DNA from: Schizochytrium sp. TIO01
Lineage: Eukaryota > Sar > Bigyra > Thraustochytrida > Thraustochytriidae
Length of the DNA: 64,000 nt
Assembly: GCA_004764695.1 (NCBI GenBank)
Contig: SMSO01000032.1
Location: 2,692,501-2,756,500, forward strand
Direction of reading: 5' to 3'
The stretch's first letter is position 1. Each line of letters begins with the position of its first letter. This document shows positions 1 to 12,047 of the stretch, piece by piece. The notes beneath the pieces were generated by a model, which was not told the origin of the DNA, did no database searches, and saw nothing but the letters and a program-made list of their open reading frames with translations. The position numbers were made by a program, and so were the translations under genes.

Positions 1-628
1 GAACGAGCAGCCAAGTTCAGGACGGGGCCTAGGCCCTCCGTCCGAGCGAAAGCGTCGTGACTAACGGCACCCAGCGCAAGACCTCTCGCCTTTCGATCGG
101 CCAGAAGCTCGCTTGTGCCTTCCATCGCCATTCGAAGATAGCCAACCAACCAACAACGATTTATTACTATTTATTACTTATTTCAATCAATTTATTAAAT
201 GTCTATGAAGTTCGGGAAAAGTAAAAAAGGGAAACCGCCTTGAATGTTTGTTTGTTTCTCTTGGTGCTCAGGTGCTTAGGCACTACAGTTTATTTCTAGC
301 AGAAAGGGCAAATACAGAAAGCGAGACGAGGCAGAATGTTTATCCTGAAAACATCCGTCTGTTGGTCTGTTTGCAGTAGGTGCCTGCTACGGTGGCATAG
401 TTGAGCTTCTTTGAAACCTCGAAGAGCTCAACTATTGAGGCGGAAAGAGCTCAATGGGTGTCTGACTGACTGGCTCGTTGTCCACCGTTTTCACTGTTCT
501 CTTTTTGGCACTTTTGCACCTTCGAAGGAAAAGGGGGAAAAGAAAAAGAGTGATTCCGACAGCGTGGCACATCGAAGGCTTACGTGCTGCTTCTCGCAAA
601 GATCTTGCCCCTAAAGACCAATCGTCGT

Positions 629-629
<1 letters not shown>

Positions 630-669
<40 letters not shown>
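630..669. repeat. (AAGC)n microsatellite
   Basis: About ten uninterrupted AAGC units. Translation through the array gives the frames reading KQASKQAS, which are repeat artefacts and not genes. Confidence 0.95.
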
Positions 670-948
670 GAGGAGGTGGACGCCGTTGCCACCGCAGTGG
701 CGACAAACAAACAAGCGAGCGCCGGGTCCGGCCCAGCGAACGCTTTGGAGAACCCAGAACCTTCGTCAGCCGGCGGAGATAACGGAAGGACAGACAGTAA
801 AAGCTCTACTTCTTTCGTCGGTCTTTCACCATAAGAGCTTCTATGTTTATGCACCAACAAAATAGGGCCCTCTCTCTTGGTCTGTGTTTGCACTTGGTAC
901 TCTATTTTTTAGAAGAAAAAGAATATTTATTTAAATAAAAATGAAAAT

Positions 949-949
<1 letters not shown>

Positions 950-979
<30 letters not shown>
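950..979. repeat. (AG)n dinucleotide repeat
   Basis: About fifteen AG units in a row, directly after an A/T-rich stretch. Confidence 0.95.
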
Positions 980-982
<3 letters not shown>

Positions 983-1066
983 GCCAAAACCTTTCCAATA
1001 CCATCTGGCCAGTTTGTTTCATGAAAGATGACCACTCCTCTCATCATTGATTTAGGTAGCAGCCTA

Positions 1067-1138
1067 CATTAAACATTAAACATTAAACATTAAACATTAA
1101 ACATTAAACACTAAACACTAAGCACTAAACATTAAACA
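1067..1138. repeat. heptamer array (CATTAAA)n
   Basis: Ten consecutive 7-bp units: six CATTAAA, then CACTAAA, CACTAAG, CACTAAA, then CATTAAA. Read on the other strand it is TTTAATG with TTTAGTG variants, the same unit length as TTTAGGG-type telomere repeats but without the G run. Confidence 0.9.
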
Positions 1139-1666
1139 CCTTCTTCAAAAAGGGTTTTTAATGCAGAAAATAAACACTAAACTCTCTGGATTATTAGGTG
1201 TGACTGATGTCTGAACTCCCTCCGCTGTCCGGACACATTAAAAGTTGTTGGGGAAGTAATGAACCCTTCGAGGTAGTCGGAGTTGAGACCCAAAAGAGAA
1301 CTTGGCGTTGGACTTGAACTCGGCGCAGGATACCTTTTACCCTCTCGGAAAGGTTTTCCGCTATTAGAATCGCTCCTTGAGACCTGCGGCAAGCCTCGAT
1401 GCAACGTACAGGTAAATTATGGACAGCCACCCAAAGTCGCACTCGGAGAGAGGCTAAGCTAAATAAAGCGAACTCAAGGAGCAGAAATTACCAACGCATT
1501 CGTAACAGAGGCGAACTCGCAGCTCACATCACGCAAAGCAGTCAGTCCCACGGTGGCTTTGGACATGCACTAAGCAAGATTCTCTTCCCAAAACCATTTG
1601 CAGAGAACCAACGCCAAAGGTACGCGAGCGAAGCAAACAGAAGCCGTCTACAGCGATGGCATCTCG

Positions 1667-1697
1667 TGCAATGCAATGCAATGCAATACATTGCAAT
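1667..1697. repeat. (GCAAT)n pentamer repeat
   Basis: Several GCAAT units ending in a short palindromic variant, CATTGCAATG. Confidence 0.8.
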
Positions 1698-1887
1698 GTT
1701 CTATTACAATGCCACCAGGGCATCATTTGAGATGTACCTTAAGCTTCTCTTTTCTTCAACGTGCCTTTAAAAAGGAACCTCTCGCAAGAGACACATCGTT
1801 AGCGTACCTGAGGTGAAAGCTTCTATAGGAATACACATATAAAATAAATACTAGCGGCGCTTTTCTTTGTAAGTCTTTGCAAACTTG

Positions 1888-1919
1888 CCAAAACAAACAA
1901 AGTCCAAAACAAACAAAGT
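1888..1919. repeat. 16-bp perfect tandem duplication
   Basis: The unit CCAAAACAAACAAAGT occurs twice head to tail (1888-1903 and 1904-1919). Confidence 0.95.
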
Positions 1920-2789
1920 ATGGCCGTGCAGGACGCACGCACACACACTCACCGCAGCGCAGCGGCGCATCGCAAAGATTGTTGGCCTCGCCATAAGAGG
2001 ATGCATCGTCTTGGGGCGGTTCGAACGGCTTGCCCGCTGTGTAAACTTAGGCATTTTTCTTTTTTTTCCGAATCTCCTTACAGACAGCATTTGTTTTACG
2101 AGTTTCGTTTTTCTGATGCTCTGGATTTGGTTTGTTTCTTCGTCCTTGGCAAAGAAGGCAAAAAGAAAGGAAAGTAAGAGGAACCTCTTCCCCCCCTTTT
2201 CCACTGTTCTTCGATTTCTTGGTGCGTAGCTGCTTTCTGCTGGAACCACCCGCCATTGCCATAGACAATTGACTTGATTTGACGCCTCTCGGCTCTTCTG
2301 AGTCCTGGTCGGAGTTCGCAGACAGCTTCGAGCTGGCCAAGGACAACTTGCTTGATTGGGGTGAGGGCCCAAAGTAAAATAAATATACTCGCGAACCTGC
2401 GCAAATATGGCCCTTAGGGCGTCTTCGCTTCGTCGTGACAAGACCCTCTCCCAGCCAGCTATAATAGGCGCTTGAAATGAACCATTGGGTAATCCGAGTG
2501 CCATTATACCTTCAGAAATACCATCTCAATTGGAAAAGTTGGTAGGAAATGGCATAAGTTAAGCTCTGAACTGCCTCATTTCCCCACTCCAAACTACCAT
2601 CCTACGATCGCGGTCGCTCACGGTGCAAAATAGCAATTCGCTTTCGCTTGCCTACAGAATCACTTGGCGAGCAAGCCCAGGAAACCTCATGTGTAACTAA
2701 CTCATTCTGGCGATTCAGCTGCCTGCATTCCTGTAGACATGATGTTCTGCATATTTTTAACTTTACTATTATGTATATCTATAAGTTGT

Positions 2790-2858
2790 TATTTTATGTT
2801 ATGTTATGTTATGTTATTTTATGTTATGTTATTTATTTTATTTTATTTTATTTTTATT
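2790..2858. repeat. (TTATG/TTTTA)n pentamer tract
   Basis: Runs of TTATG grading into TTTTA units; AT-rich pentanucleotide microsatellite. Confidence 0.85.
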
Positions 2859-3482
2859 CAAGATAAATCAAAGAAATACACGTCAAGGATATGGTATTTG
2901 ACTTGATGGACAACTGACTCGGGAAACCTCATAGAATAGGCATCATGATGCTCCCGATCGAAAAAGGTCGGGTTTGATACCATCTCCATTCACACCTCTT
3001 CAGAGATGATTGGTTTTCTAGTGTTTGCGAATGCGTCTCTCGATCTTTCCAAAGTGAAAAGCGCGAAGTACGATATTAGGTAGCAGCAGGATAGGTATGA
3101 ATGTACGTATGTATGTTGCTCCAGTGGGTAAGTTTCGTTTTGACAAGTGTAACTTCTACGAATAGATGCATAAGATCGAAATGAAACAGGCTTAATTGTA
3201 CCTAGGTAGTCAGTCGTATTCAATTACAGCTCGCTTCGTGCCATCGCACTTTTATACTAGCAAAGGAGATCCCTTCCCCTCCGTCAGGTTCTCTTCGACA
3301 GAGCACATCATGCAGCTCAAAGAGAGGTGTCGTCATCGCGCTCTGAAGCTGCATTCGGTACACCACTGCAGAACAAGAGGTCTCCTGGGCCATGCGCGAC
3401 CCTGGCTTGGCAATCGATGCTTCACCACTTGTAAGTCTAAGCCATGACTGTTGTAAACGACGAAGCCTCTCGAATCAAAATC

Positions 3483-3514
3483 AAATAAATACATAAATAA
3501 ATAAATAAATAAAA
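3483..3514. repeat. (AAAT)n microsatellite
   Basis: Tetranucleotide AAAT array with one substitution (ACAT). Confidence 0.9.
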
Positions 3515-3710
3515 AGTGTTGCGCAGCGCACCTTCGCTGCCGTTGATCACGATGCCCTCAGGCCTGGCCGCTGTAGCCTTGACTTAGCCTTCTTTTGTAT
3601 CCTTACGCCATGGTGTCGCAAGCTTCCTGGTGACTCCGTGGCCCAGCCAGTGAGCTGTTCTACGCGACACCTTGATGCACATTTGCGCGATGGGAATGTC
3701 GTTTGCTTTG

Positions 3711-3760
3711 CTTTAATTTGCTTTAATTTGCTTTAATTTGCTTTAATTTGCGTTAATTTG
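3711..3760. repeat. 10-bp tandem repeat (CTTTAATTTG)5
   Basis: Five head-to-tail copies of CTTTAATTTG; the last copy carries a T-to-G change (CGTTAATTTG). Degenerate extensions lie on both sides. Confidence 0.95.
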
Positions 3761-4343
3761 CTTTGACTTGACTTGCCTAATTTCGTGTTGAAGATTTATG
3801 AGAATGCCTCACCAGACATTCGACACATCGCCACGGAATCAAAGTGCCTTGGTATCGGGTGGGTGGGTGAATCGGGCTTGCAGGTTTATTCGCATGTCTC
3901 AGGTTTCTGGTTTCTTGTTTCTGGTTTCTTTGGAGGGTCCCGTAGCCCGCTTCGACGGCGTCGATCAATGCGGTCCAAGAGGTGGCGAGTGAATCGATGC
4001 CCTCTTGATGGCTTAGTCGGCAGAGGCTGGCGATTTACAGCAGCTTGAGTTTGAGAGTTGGCATTGCGGGGGCTTAATTACAGCAGCGCGCGATTGGTTG
4101 GTTGCCTTTGGGCTAACTTGAAGACTCTGCGCGAGGACGGGTCGCACTGGATTGGAAACTCAAAACACCGAACTGCGACGAATCCCAGAGAGGGCCCAGA
4201 GGCACTTGCGTACCGCTATTTGGCAAAAACGTGCCCTTGGCCCCCACAATCCGGCACCTAACTTTGTTTTATAATTAATTAATTGAATTGTTTTTAGTTT
4301 CCAAAAGAATGATACTAATAGTTTTTTTTTAGGATTTTTGGTT

Positions 4344-4419
4344 CTTTTCTTTTCTTTTCTTTTCTTTTCTTTTCTTTTCTTTTCTTTTCTTTTCTTTTCT
4401 TTTCTTCTCTTTTCTTTTC
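4344..4419. repeat. (TTTTC)n pyrimidine array
   Basis: About fifteen TTTTC units, nearly perfect. A polypyrimidine/polypurine tract of this length can adopt triplex structure in principle. Confidence 0.95.
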
Positions 4420-5954
4420 AGAGAAAGCTCTTATTAGTAGTGCTTTTACTCATTGCAATTGAAGGCATTGAAGAGAGATTATGCTCATAGGTTCATCGTC
4501 AGTTGAGGGGCTCGAGATGGGTGCCGCTTTGGATGTATAGATATATAGCTGAGCAAGGTCTCCGTTGCATGGTTTTAATAATAGTAAAAAGAGGAAGAAG
4601 AAGAAGAAGTATTAGTAGTAGTAGAAGTTGCTGAGGATAAAAGAATTTGGAACAAAGTGCCACAGGTCGTTTTTGCTATAAGCTGTGTAGTACCATCATC
4701 CATGGTTATATATAAGGTAGCTGTTGGGTAAAATGGAACGAGCAGCAAAAACAAGCGTTTAAAATGGGTTGGACGAGGAGATCCTTGCGATGATTTCCGA
4801 AGGCTCCGCTACGCGTTTCGAGAGGTGTTAATATCAGGTTGTCTCTCAACTGCCAGCTAGTCCACCCTTCCCCAGTCCGTGTCAGTAGGAGTAGTGAGTA
4901 GCCCAAGTCTTTTGTGATTTAATTCCACTTTCCCATATATATATATATATGCCTTGGGAGTGATTTCTCCGTTCTACTTTTTCTTTCTTACTTCTTCTCC
5001 TTCTTCTTCTTCTTCAAATAATAGAAACGATCGGTTTAAAATTAAAATTGAACTTTAAAATTGAAAACTACAAATAGAATGATAACCAAATCTTTCATAT
5101 GATTACAATAACTGACTTACTCGAATGAAAGAGAAAGGAACTGAAATCCCTTATTCATTTTTAATATTTTTTCAATAAATTAAATCAATCAGTTCAAGTC
5201 AGCAGACAGACAAGATAGAAACAGGACTCAGAAAACTGTTGCCTCATGTTGACAGACGCGTCTGTCCACCAAAGTTATGGATCACGCACAATGCCAAGTT
5301 TCACGACCCTCCAAACGGCCACATAGATCTTCAACTGATCCATTCACTTGCCTGTTCTCCGCTGATTGGCTGGCCCCAGTCGCTCGCGGCCTCCTTGAAG
5401 ACGGGCTTCCCGAGGATGCCTCGTCACTGCGAGAAGCGAAGAACCAGGAGCGAGCCCATCATCCTTCGTTCCACTTCTCAGAGTGAAAGACGCGAAGTGC
5501 GAGTGCATGCAACTCCTGATAAAAGTGCGATTTAGTTCTTTCTGTTTTTTAGTAACTCACGCATTTAGTTCTGTTGCAAAGATAGTTTGCCTGCGAAAGG
5601 TCGAGCTGGTGTGATGATTGATGATAGCGCAAAAGCAAGCTCGGTTGGGAGCAACGGACTAAGGTATGGTCTGGGCTATAGCCACCTGCTAGTTTGCAGC
5701 ATTCGAAGCGGATGGTTGAATGGTGTAGGCAGCATGGCAGTTTGTTGGATGGTGCGTTGATCAGGCGACTCCGATGCAGACCTGCGCGATCGAACTCAGG
5801 TGCAGCGCAAGACGGCGGCCGGGGAAATGAGGATGGCTGGCTTAAGTTTGTTTGTTTGTTTATTTATTTATTTGTATGAATTAAAATCGATTGAAGTTGA
5901 AGGCGATCGTAGCAATCGCCGTTGCGGTTGCTCATGGAGCGTGATGAAGTCCTC

Positions 5955-5978
5955 GCTGGCTGGCTGGCTGGCTGGCTG
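5955..5978. repeat. (CTGG)n microsatellite
   Basis: Six CTGG units. Confidence 0.9.
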
Positions 5979-7683
5979 ATCTCTAACAAAGATAGAAATG
6001 ACACCTATCGTGCTCTTGAAGGCATGTCGACGGCTCGTACGATAAGGTACAATTCGATTAAACCAACATCGAACGCAGAGGTATACAATTTGCAGCTGTT
6101 GCTTCAGAAGGGGGAGCAGAGGGGGGGGGTTCTTTGCGTGGAGGAGATACTTTGACTATGCCCGCGACACGGGTCGGGTATCCCGAGCGGGAAATCTGCC
6201 GTGGGACAGCTAGCTGTGCTCAATAATTTACTCGAGGTTCCCAAGCCAGCCTGAAACTTGATAGCAAGTAGGGCAATGGGACCTTGGAAACTTTCGATAT
6301 GGTACCTTCGCCACAACCAAAAATACAATAACTAAGGGAGCCTGGATAAATTTAAGGAATTTGATTCTGTTTAGCAATTATAGTTGCTTTATGAAGATGA
6401 AGAGACTTCACAAGTTACCGTGCAATGCTTTGTGAAAAATTGCAAGTTGTCAGACCAACACAAGATTATGGTCTAATGACACCACCTGGATGTTATATGT
6501 AATTCAAGCCTCTTTTTACCGTCATTGAGGCTGCGAGGCTACGAATACCTTCGAATGCATCCATCGTAGCCTTTTGGGGGGGTTAAATGCCTTTCAAAGT
6601 GACGGACAGTCTCCCAAATAGATTCAACATAGTTAGCCCTTGATATAGTAAGTGTGATAAACTCACTCTTGCTGGCAATTGATTGTAGATGAGCTTAGAA
6701 TTCTCTGGTAGTAGATACCCCAAAGTACCACTTCAACGAAATCCTCATTTTTTCGATACAGTCTCTTCAATACGGGACTTATAAGCTAAAACTGCAAAAC
6801 CTCTTCCCTTTTTTCCCCTTTTCCTTGATAAAGAAGATAGAAATAAATGAATTGTGAGTTGTTATACTTTACAGTTTTGCGAGCTGGTGCTTTTTCATCA
6901 GTGGCCACGCACATAACTTAATCTTAAATTCAAGATTAAAACCGATAGAGTTTTCAATAGTTTCCAGAACTCGCGAGCTGGGGCTTTTTCGTTCATGTCG
7001 ATCCTGTTAGCGTTTCATCGCATTTCATCAATGGCTCGCCACTACCAAAAAATTTTTTTTGGAATTTCTCTTGATATTGTTCACTATTTTCAAAAGGAGA
7101 ACATAGTTTGATTAAGATAGTTCATCATATATCAAGAAGTACAATTTTGAAATGTACAACTCAAAGCTAGGCAGTAGTGTAAAATCAAAACTAGGTTTTC
7201 ATTGTTTAATTGCATTTTTCCTAATTTGGTAAAAAGCAAACTTAGCATTCGATCAACCCTCAAGCTCCTTGTTTTCCTGTCAAATAATGAGTCAGCAGAC
7301 ACACGTAATGATTCTATTTGTTTTAAAGGGTGATAAACCTGATCTCACTCGTCTCATTAGAACAAGAGAAAATTGCTTCGCCTTCGCATTTTAAAGAATA
7401 AATTCCTCGCAAGAACTTGCAATGATCCTGAAAACTAAGGATTTTGAGGGTCAACTTAAAATGTTATAGCGCTGATGCTTCCTCCACTGACTTTCGAAAT
7501 CCATCTTTTCGTAAGAAGAGGGCATCCTGAAAACAATCACAAACAAAAAAAACAAATGCCTAGATAGTAGTAGGTAGATGAGCAGGTAGATATTATTTCT
7601 TAATATCTCTTACAGAGGGAGTTCAGCTTGCCCCAAGAGTACTAAGCAATCTCTTTTTAAAAGAGCCAAGAAATAAATAAATT

Positions 7684-7712
7684 TCAACCCTGGGTCCAGA
7701 ATCCAGGGTTGA
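7684..7712. repeat. perfect 10-bp inverted repeat (hairpin)
   Basis: TCAACCCTGG and its exact complement CCAGGGTTGA are separated by a 9-base loop. No neighbouring gene explains it. Confidence 0.8.
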
Positions 7713-8603
7713 TCTCTCCATGTCATGCCATGAGAAGAACTCCATTCTGTAACAGCTCACGCTAAGATTCGACTTTACTCGAGAAGTAGAAGGAACTTTG
7801 GCACAGACAAAACAAAGAAGTAACCTCAGCTCTTGTTTTGCATCTCGCTGCTTCTCATTTTACATTGAGCATTCACTACTTACATGCCTAGCAATCAGTA
7901 GCCGTCTTCTGGCCCTGCAAACGGAATAGGTTTCTCCCACCATGCTGACTGTTCACCGAAGCGAGCGATCAACAGCCTTCAAGATTACACTCAGTTATAA
8001 AAAGTCTGGCCCCAGTCGTTAGGTTGCGAAGCTGACAGTACAAAAACACGGACCAGCGGAGAGAAACAAGTTCAAGTTGGGCCTCCTTGGCCTCGCCAAT
8101 GCTCAGCGGCAGTGCAGGATCGTCCAGTAGACCCTCTCTGCAGTCAGCGGCAGCGAGCGCTCCAATCACCTGCTTTGATTGCGAAGTTCGAGAGTGGCAA
8201 ATAAGCAGATGGCAGGCAGGCGCATCGCCGTTAGGAATCGTCTCACACTTTTCGTGAAAGAGATGAGACTTTTATGCAAAACTACAACATACATTTACTT
8301 ATTTTTATTCTGGAGAGGCACTTACTTACTTGTCTCCCTGGCAGTAAGTAGGCAAGTATGTCGTGAGCCAAAGCAAAGACTGCGAGCGACATTGCAGGGA
8401 GATCGATGTTGGCCAAGGCTCCTGAGTCGGCAAAGAGAGAAGCGAAGCCTGCTCTCCCCGGCACCCTTGAGGCGAGAGTCCTCGAGGACAAGGAATGTCA
8501 ATCACACCACCGCCAGAGCGAACCGCCACGGACGTGCCGACTGAACCGCCACAACTGCTTCATGACTCCACGAAGAAGTGGCCTCCGGATACATGCATGC
8601 ATG

Positions 8604-8635
8604 AATTCATTCATTCATTCATTCATTCATTCATT
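8604..8635. repeat. (ATTC)n microsatellite
   Basis: Seven to eight ATTC units preceded by an alternating ATGCATGCATG stretch. The complement of the same tetranucleotide forms the large array at 33766-33942. Confidence 0.95.
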
Positions 8636-8785
8636 ATGGCATGCATACCTACAATCATACTTGAACTACCTTGGCCTCGTGTACTTTACTTCGCCCACTC
8701 ACTCTCGTGAATATGAATGGATATTGGAAGGCGTCAAACACGATTTTGGTTTGTACATTCACGAGGAAAGACGTCATGGTAAAGA

Positions 8786-8865
8786 GTTTCCTTCCCTTGT
8801 GATTTTAGTTTCCTTCTCTTGCAATTTTAGTTTCCTTCTCTTGTGATTAGTTTCCTTCTCGTGTG
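8786..8865. repeat. 22-bp minisatellite
   Basis: Copies at 8786-8807, 8808-8829 and 8830-8849 (the last 2 bp short), then a partial fourth. The shared core is GTTTCCTTCTCTTG followed by an ATTTTA-type tail. Confidence 0.9.
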
Positions 8866-10556
8866 GTTCATGATGGTCTCCTCCACGAACAGATGAAGAA
8901 GAAGATGAGACAAAGACTGATTTTCATGACCCCCTGCGGCTTATATGTATGTATGTATTTATGTATGTGCACAAACACGCGCTCATCGCAGTGGTTCTGT
9001 TGGGGATGACGGGGATCTCTCTCTCTCTCTCGAGGCGAATGGATGGTTGCTTGGAAGTAGGCAGCGGAGCGGAAGCAAGCAAGCTAGCTGGGTCTGCCAG
9101 CGAGCGCTTGCGTGGACTTGTAGGAAGCGCACAGTTCGAGCGTCCCCGAGTTTCTTTGCGCTGGCCTTCTTGGGGAACAGGGCGCGGAACTTGAGCGCTG
9201 CGAACAAAGGTCTGCGAGAGACGAGGGCGACCTGGGCTTGGATTTGGAGGACGTGGCCAAATTGAGAGGAAGGAGACTCTCGACGGGAAGGTGCCAGCCA
9301 GCTAGCTGCATGCCGCCGCAGGAGCCGCGGAGGAATCATATCGGCCATAATTCGATTGGCAGCAGCGAAAGGACATGTCGGGTTCACCAATAACAGAATT
9401 CGCCAAACGGGAGAAGAAGCAGAACTTGAGCTCATTTGAAGTAAGATCGATCACCCGAAATCTTGGTCACGACAAAAACTGGAGTAAATTGTAAGCACGG
9501 TGTTGCTTTTTGTTTCTTGAAAACAGTGAGCTTTGAAAAGAAAACGCGCCTGTACTACTTGATTAGTTGGGGAAATGAGCAGGTGTCTGTGCTTTTGTGG
9601 CGTCTTCTTCACCGTGAGAAACCGCTTCGTTTGTGCAAAAGTAGATCATTGAAGTTTCTTGAAATTCCTACTACTGGCCGTCATTTCCATCTCTATTTTC
9701 AGAAAATAAAACGTGCGCAGTTCACTCCAACCGCCACCAGTTCGTGGGCTGTTCCAGGGAAGTGTCGCAACATCGCAAATAATTAAATGAGTTAATCAAC
9801 ATCAGTCAGCTCAGCGTCTTTCTTTATTTATGCTATATTAGTACAAGATTGAGCATTTGCGTGCCAAGAGAATAGAGCTTAGACAGGGTTTCGGGTAAAG
9901 TCACGGACAACGGATACGGACATGGCCTCGGACGCCAGCTTTTGGATATACACACGGACACGGAATGGATGAGAATGCAAAGAAGGTTTCAGAGGAACAA
10001 GAACCAAAACACCACAAAACCCCGTGTGACCTCATAAAAGTCTGGATTCTAGGGATTGGAACATCATCAGGTACAAGATAAAGTTCATCGGAGGTGAAGA
10101 ACCGGCATTGAGTTGTACCTTGATTTTTAGATACCAACATTTACCACCCCGTTTGCGATTCTTTTTTCCAACAATATAGAAGACTTGTTTTTAATGTTTT
10201 ATTTCAAAGAGAGCATCTCTTTTCACAAGAGCCTTTCATCGAAGAATGTTTCCTGACATTTTTCAATTTTGAATAATAGATACGATGCACTGGATTTCTT
10301 AGAGTACCAAAAAATGAAAAACAATCTAGTATTGGATTGTAACTTCGGCATATGAGCTGCGGATTAGAAAAAAGGATGAAACTGGCGGACTGTGCAACAA
10401 AATTTGACTAGCAATTGATTTGTATATATTTATTTTTTCTCAAGCACTAAATATACATATCAGGACAAAAAATGTTATGGGATGATGATGAAAAGCATAG
10501 TCTACAAAGTTATTTCGAGTTTTTACTTAAATACAAAGTTGTAGTCTAAGACAATG

Positions 10557-12047
10557 TTAAGTTGGTGTGTCGTTAATTTTGAAGCGATCATCTTGTAAGA
10601 TTTTACCCTTTTCTTCTCCGGTATAAGCAGGATGATCTTCTCCAGGTTGTACTCGAACTTCGCTAATCAGCTCATCCAATAAAAATACAGAGTCAGTGTT
10701 GTCGAATTCTCTTATGACAAATTTATCATCATTGTCGTCTTCATCATCTGTATCTTCTTTGCTTGGTCCTTCACCCTGATTAGTAGTATGATTCGATGGC
10801 TTGGAGTTTTGGGAATTACTGAATTTAGTATCTGGGAGGGCTACACTCTCTGGTTTTTCATCAGCCTCCACTGAAGCTTTGATGAGACGTTTGAGTTTTA
10901 ATGGAATGACAATAGGTCGCTCTGGGGTTCGCCCCTCCGCCAATTCTTCTGCTTGAACTGGAGGCGCATGATTAGATTCATTTGATGCGTTTTTATGGGG
11001 ATAATTTAGTTCTATAGGACCAGCCTGCGCTTTGCCTCCTTTTTCTGCAGGTGGAATAGGTGGCAAAGAAGCCTCAAGAGCTTTTGATCTCGCGATATCC
11101 TCAGCTTCTGCTTCATCTTTAGCCTTCTTCTGTTCATAAATATTTAATGCAAACCGCAAGATTAAGCCTATATTTTCGTTCTCAAGTCTAGCTTTATTCT
11201 TTCGAATTTTGCCAAGCTCATTGAGAGCCCAGATAACTTGTTGAAGCGAATCGCGGGTAACTGTCTCGACTGTGAGATACCTAAGGTTGTTTGCAATAAC
11301 CGGAATTGCGCCAACACGTCCGAGCAAAGTGCCTAGTCGCACGTCAGCTTTTGCGATGTGCGTTATTGCAGAAAATCCACTTTTTTGAACTTCACTATCA
11401 TCGCGAAAACGTGCTACTGTGAGCATGATTTGTTTCAACATTGCCGCGTTATCGAGAATTAAAAGGGCGACCTCCTTGTCCTTCATAAGGTTTGACATGC
11501 ATCGCATAGCATTTCGATGTACAATGAGTTCTCGAGGCTGATTTTGCAATGCTAAAAGCACTGGTTCCACTGTCTTCTCTTCTAGAGCGTTTAAAAGGTA
11601 TGCATCTGCTAACCGGATTAATGAAGCTTTCATTGAAATAAAAATTGTACGGGCATCCATTAAAATGAATGGATCATCGCCGTTATTACGCACAATTTCT
11701 ATGACTTGAGTCTTGACATCAAGTTCCCGCATCCGATCAGCACAGGCGTCATGCTGAGCAAGTTTTGAAAGCAACTGAAAGATAGGACGAAGGACTAACT
11801 CTTCATGTGGATATTCTTTCATTACCATTTGGAGAATCTCAATCCCTTTATAACGTATCACAGCATGACAATGCAAGTCCCGAGCTTTTGCTGAGAGTTT
11901 CGTTGTCACAAATTTGTGAATTTTCTCCACACATGAAATAATTAACTTTTTGTCCGTCAGACATCCACGGATCTCGTCGAAACGATCACCCACCTCAGCT
12001 TCATGTTTTGCGTGCGCTTCCCATGCTTTCACTAGTGCACTACCCAT
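10557..12047 (-). CDS. armadillo-repeat protein of unknown function
   Basis: 496 residues in one exon, with an ATG start. Residues about 1-330 are all-helical and organised as ARM-type repeats, with recurring Leu/Ile/Ala helices and the typical loss-of-unit phrases (for example around RCMSNLM and WALNELGKIR). A charged helix rich in Lys, Glu and Ala follows at about 330-360. The C-terminal third is Pro/Ser/Glu-rich and disordered with a DDEDDNDD acidic run. ARM solenoids usually serve as protein-binding scaffolds. I do not recognise a specific orthologue. It is divergent from TMEM107 with about 670 bp between the starts, so a shared promoter and a ciliary role are possible but only inferred. 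Confidence 0.75.
   Translation of the reverse strand: MGSALVKAWEAHAKHEAEVGDRFDEIRGCLTDKKLIISCVEKIHKFVTTKLSAKARDLHCHAVIRYKGIEILQMVMKEYPHEELVLRPIFQLLSKLAQHDACADRMRELDVKTQVIEIVRNNGDDPFILMDARTIFISMKASLIRLADAYLLNALEEKTVEPVLLALQNQPRELIVHRNAMRCMSNLMKDKEVALLILDNAAMLKQIMLTVARFRDDSEVQKSGFSAITHIAKADVRLGTLLGRVGAIPVIANNLRYLTVETVTRDSLQQVIWALNELGKIRKNKARLENENIGLILRFALNIYEQKKAKDEAEAEDIARSKALEASLPPIPPAEKGGKAQAGPIELNYPHKNASNESNHAPPVQAEELAEGRTPERPIVIPLKLKRLIKASVEADEKPESVALPDTKFSNSQNSKPSNHTTNQGEGPSKEDTDDEDDNDDKFVIREFDNTDSVFLLDELISEVRVQPGEDHPAYTGEEKGKILQDDRFKINDTPT

Larger units (their letters stand above)
1..10556. other. gene-poor, microsatellite-rich region
   Basis: No open frame here looks like a real protein. 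The longest, on the minus strand at 1851-2504, is a patchwork of low-complexity and basic stretches with no recognisable domain. The DNA alternates GC-richer unique patches (1-140, 3530-4260, 8080-9420) with AT-rich segments (6300-7700). It holds at least a dozen simple-sequence arrays, the clearest of which are listed separately. No tRNA, rRNA, transposase or reverse-transcriptase frame was recognised. Short-exon or noncoding genes cannot be excluded by reading alone. Confidence 0.6.

Noticed and set aside
2015..2045. GGTTCGAAC, resembling a tRNA T-loop
   Set aside because: The flanking bases do not form a T stem or acceptor stem, and no D-arm or anticodon arm fits upstream.
1851..2504. 217-codon minus-strand frame
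   Set aside because: Composed of basic, low-complexity and repeat-derived stretches (it crosses the 16-bp duplication), with no domain and several equally long frames on the other strand.
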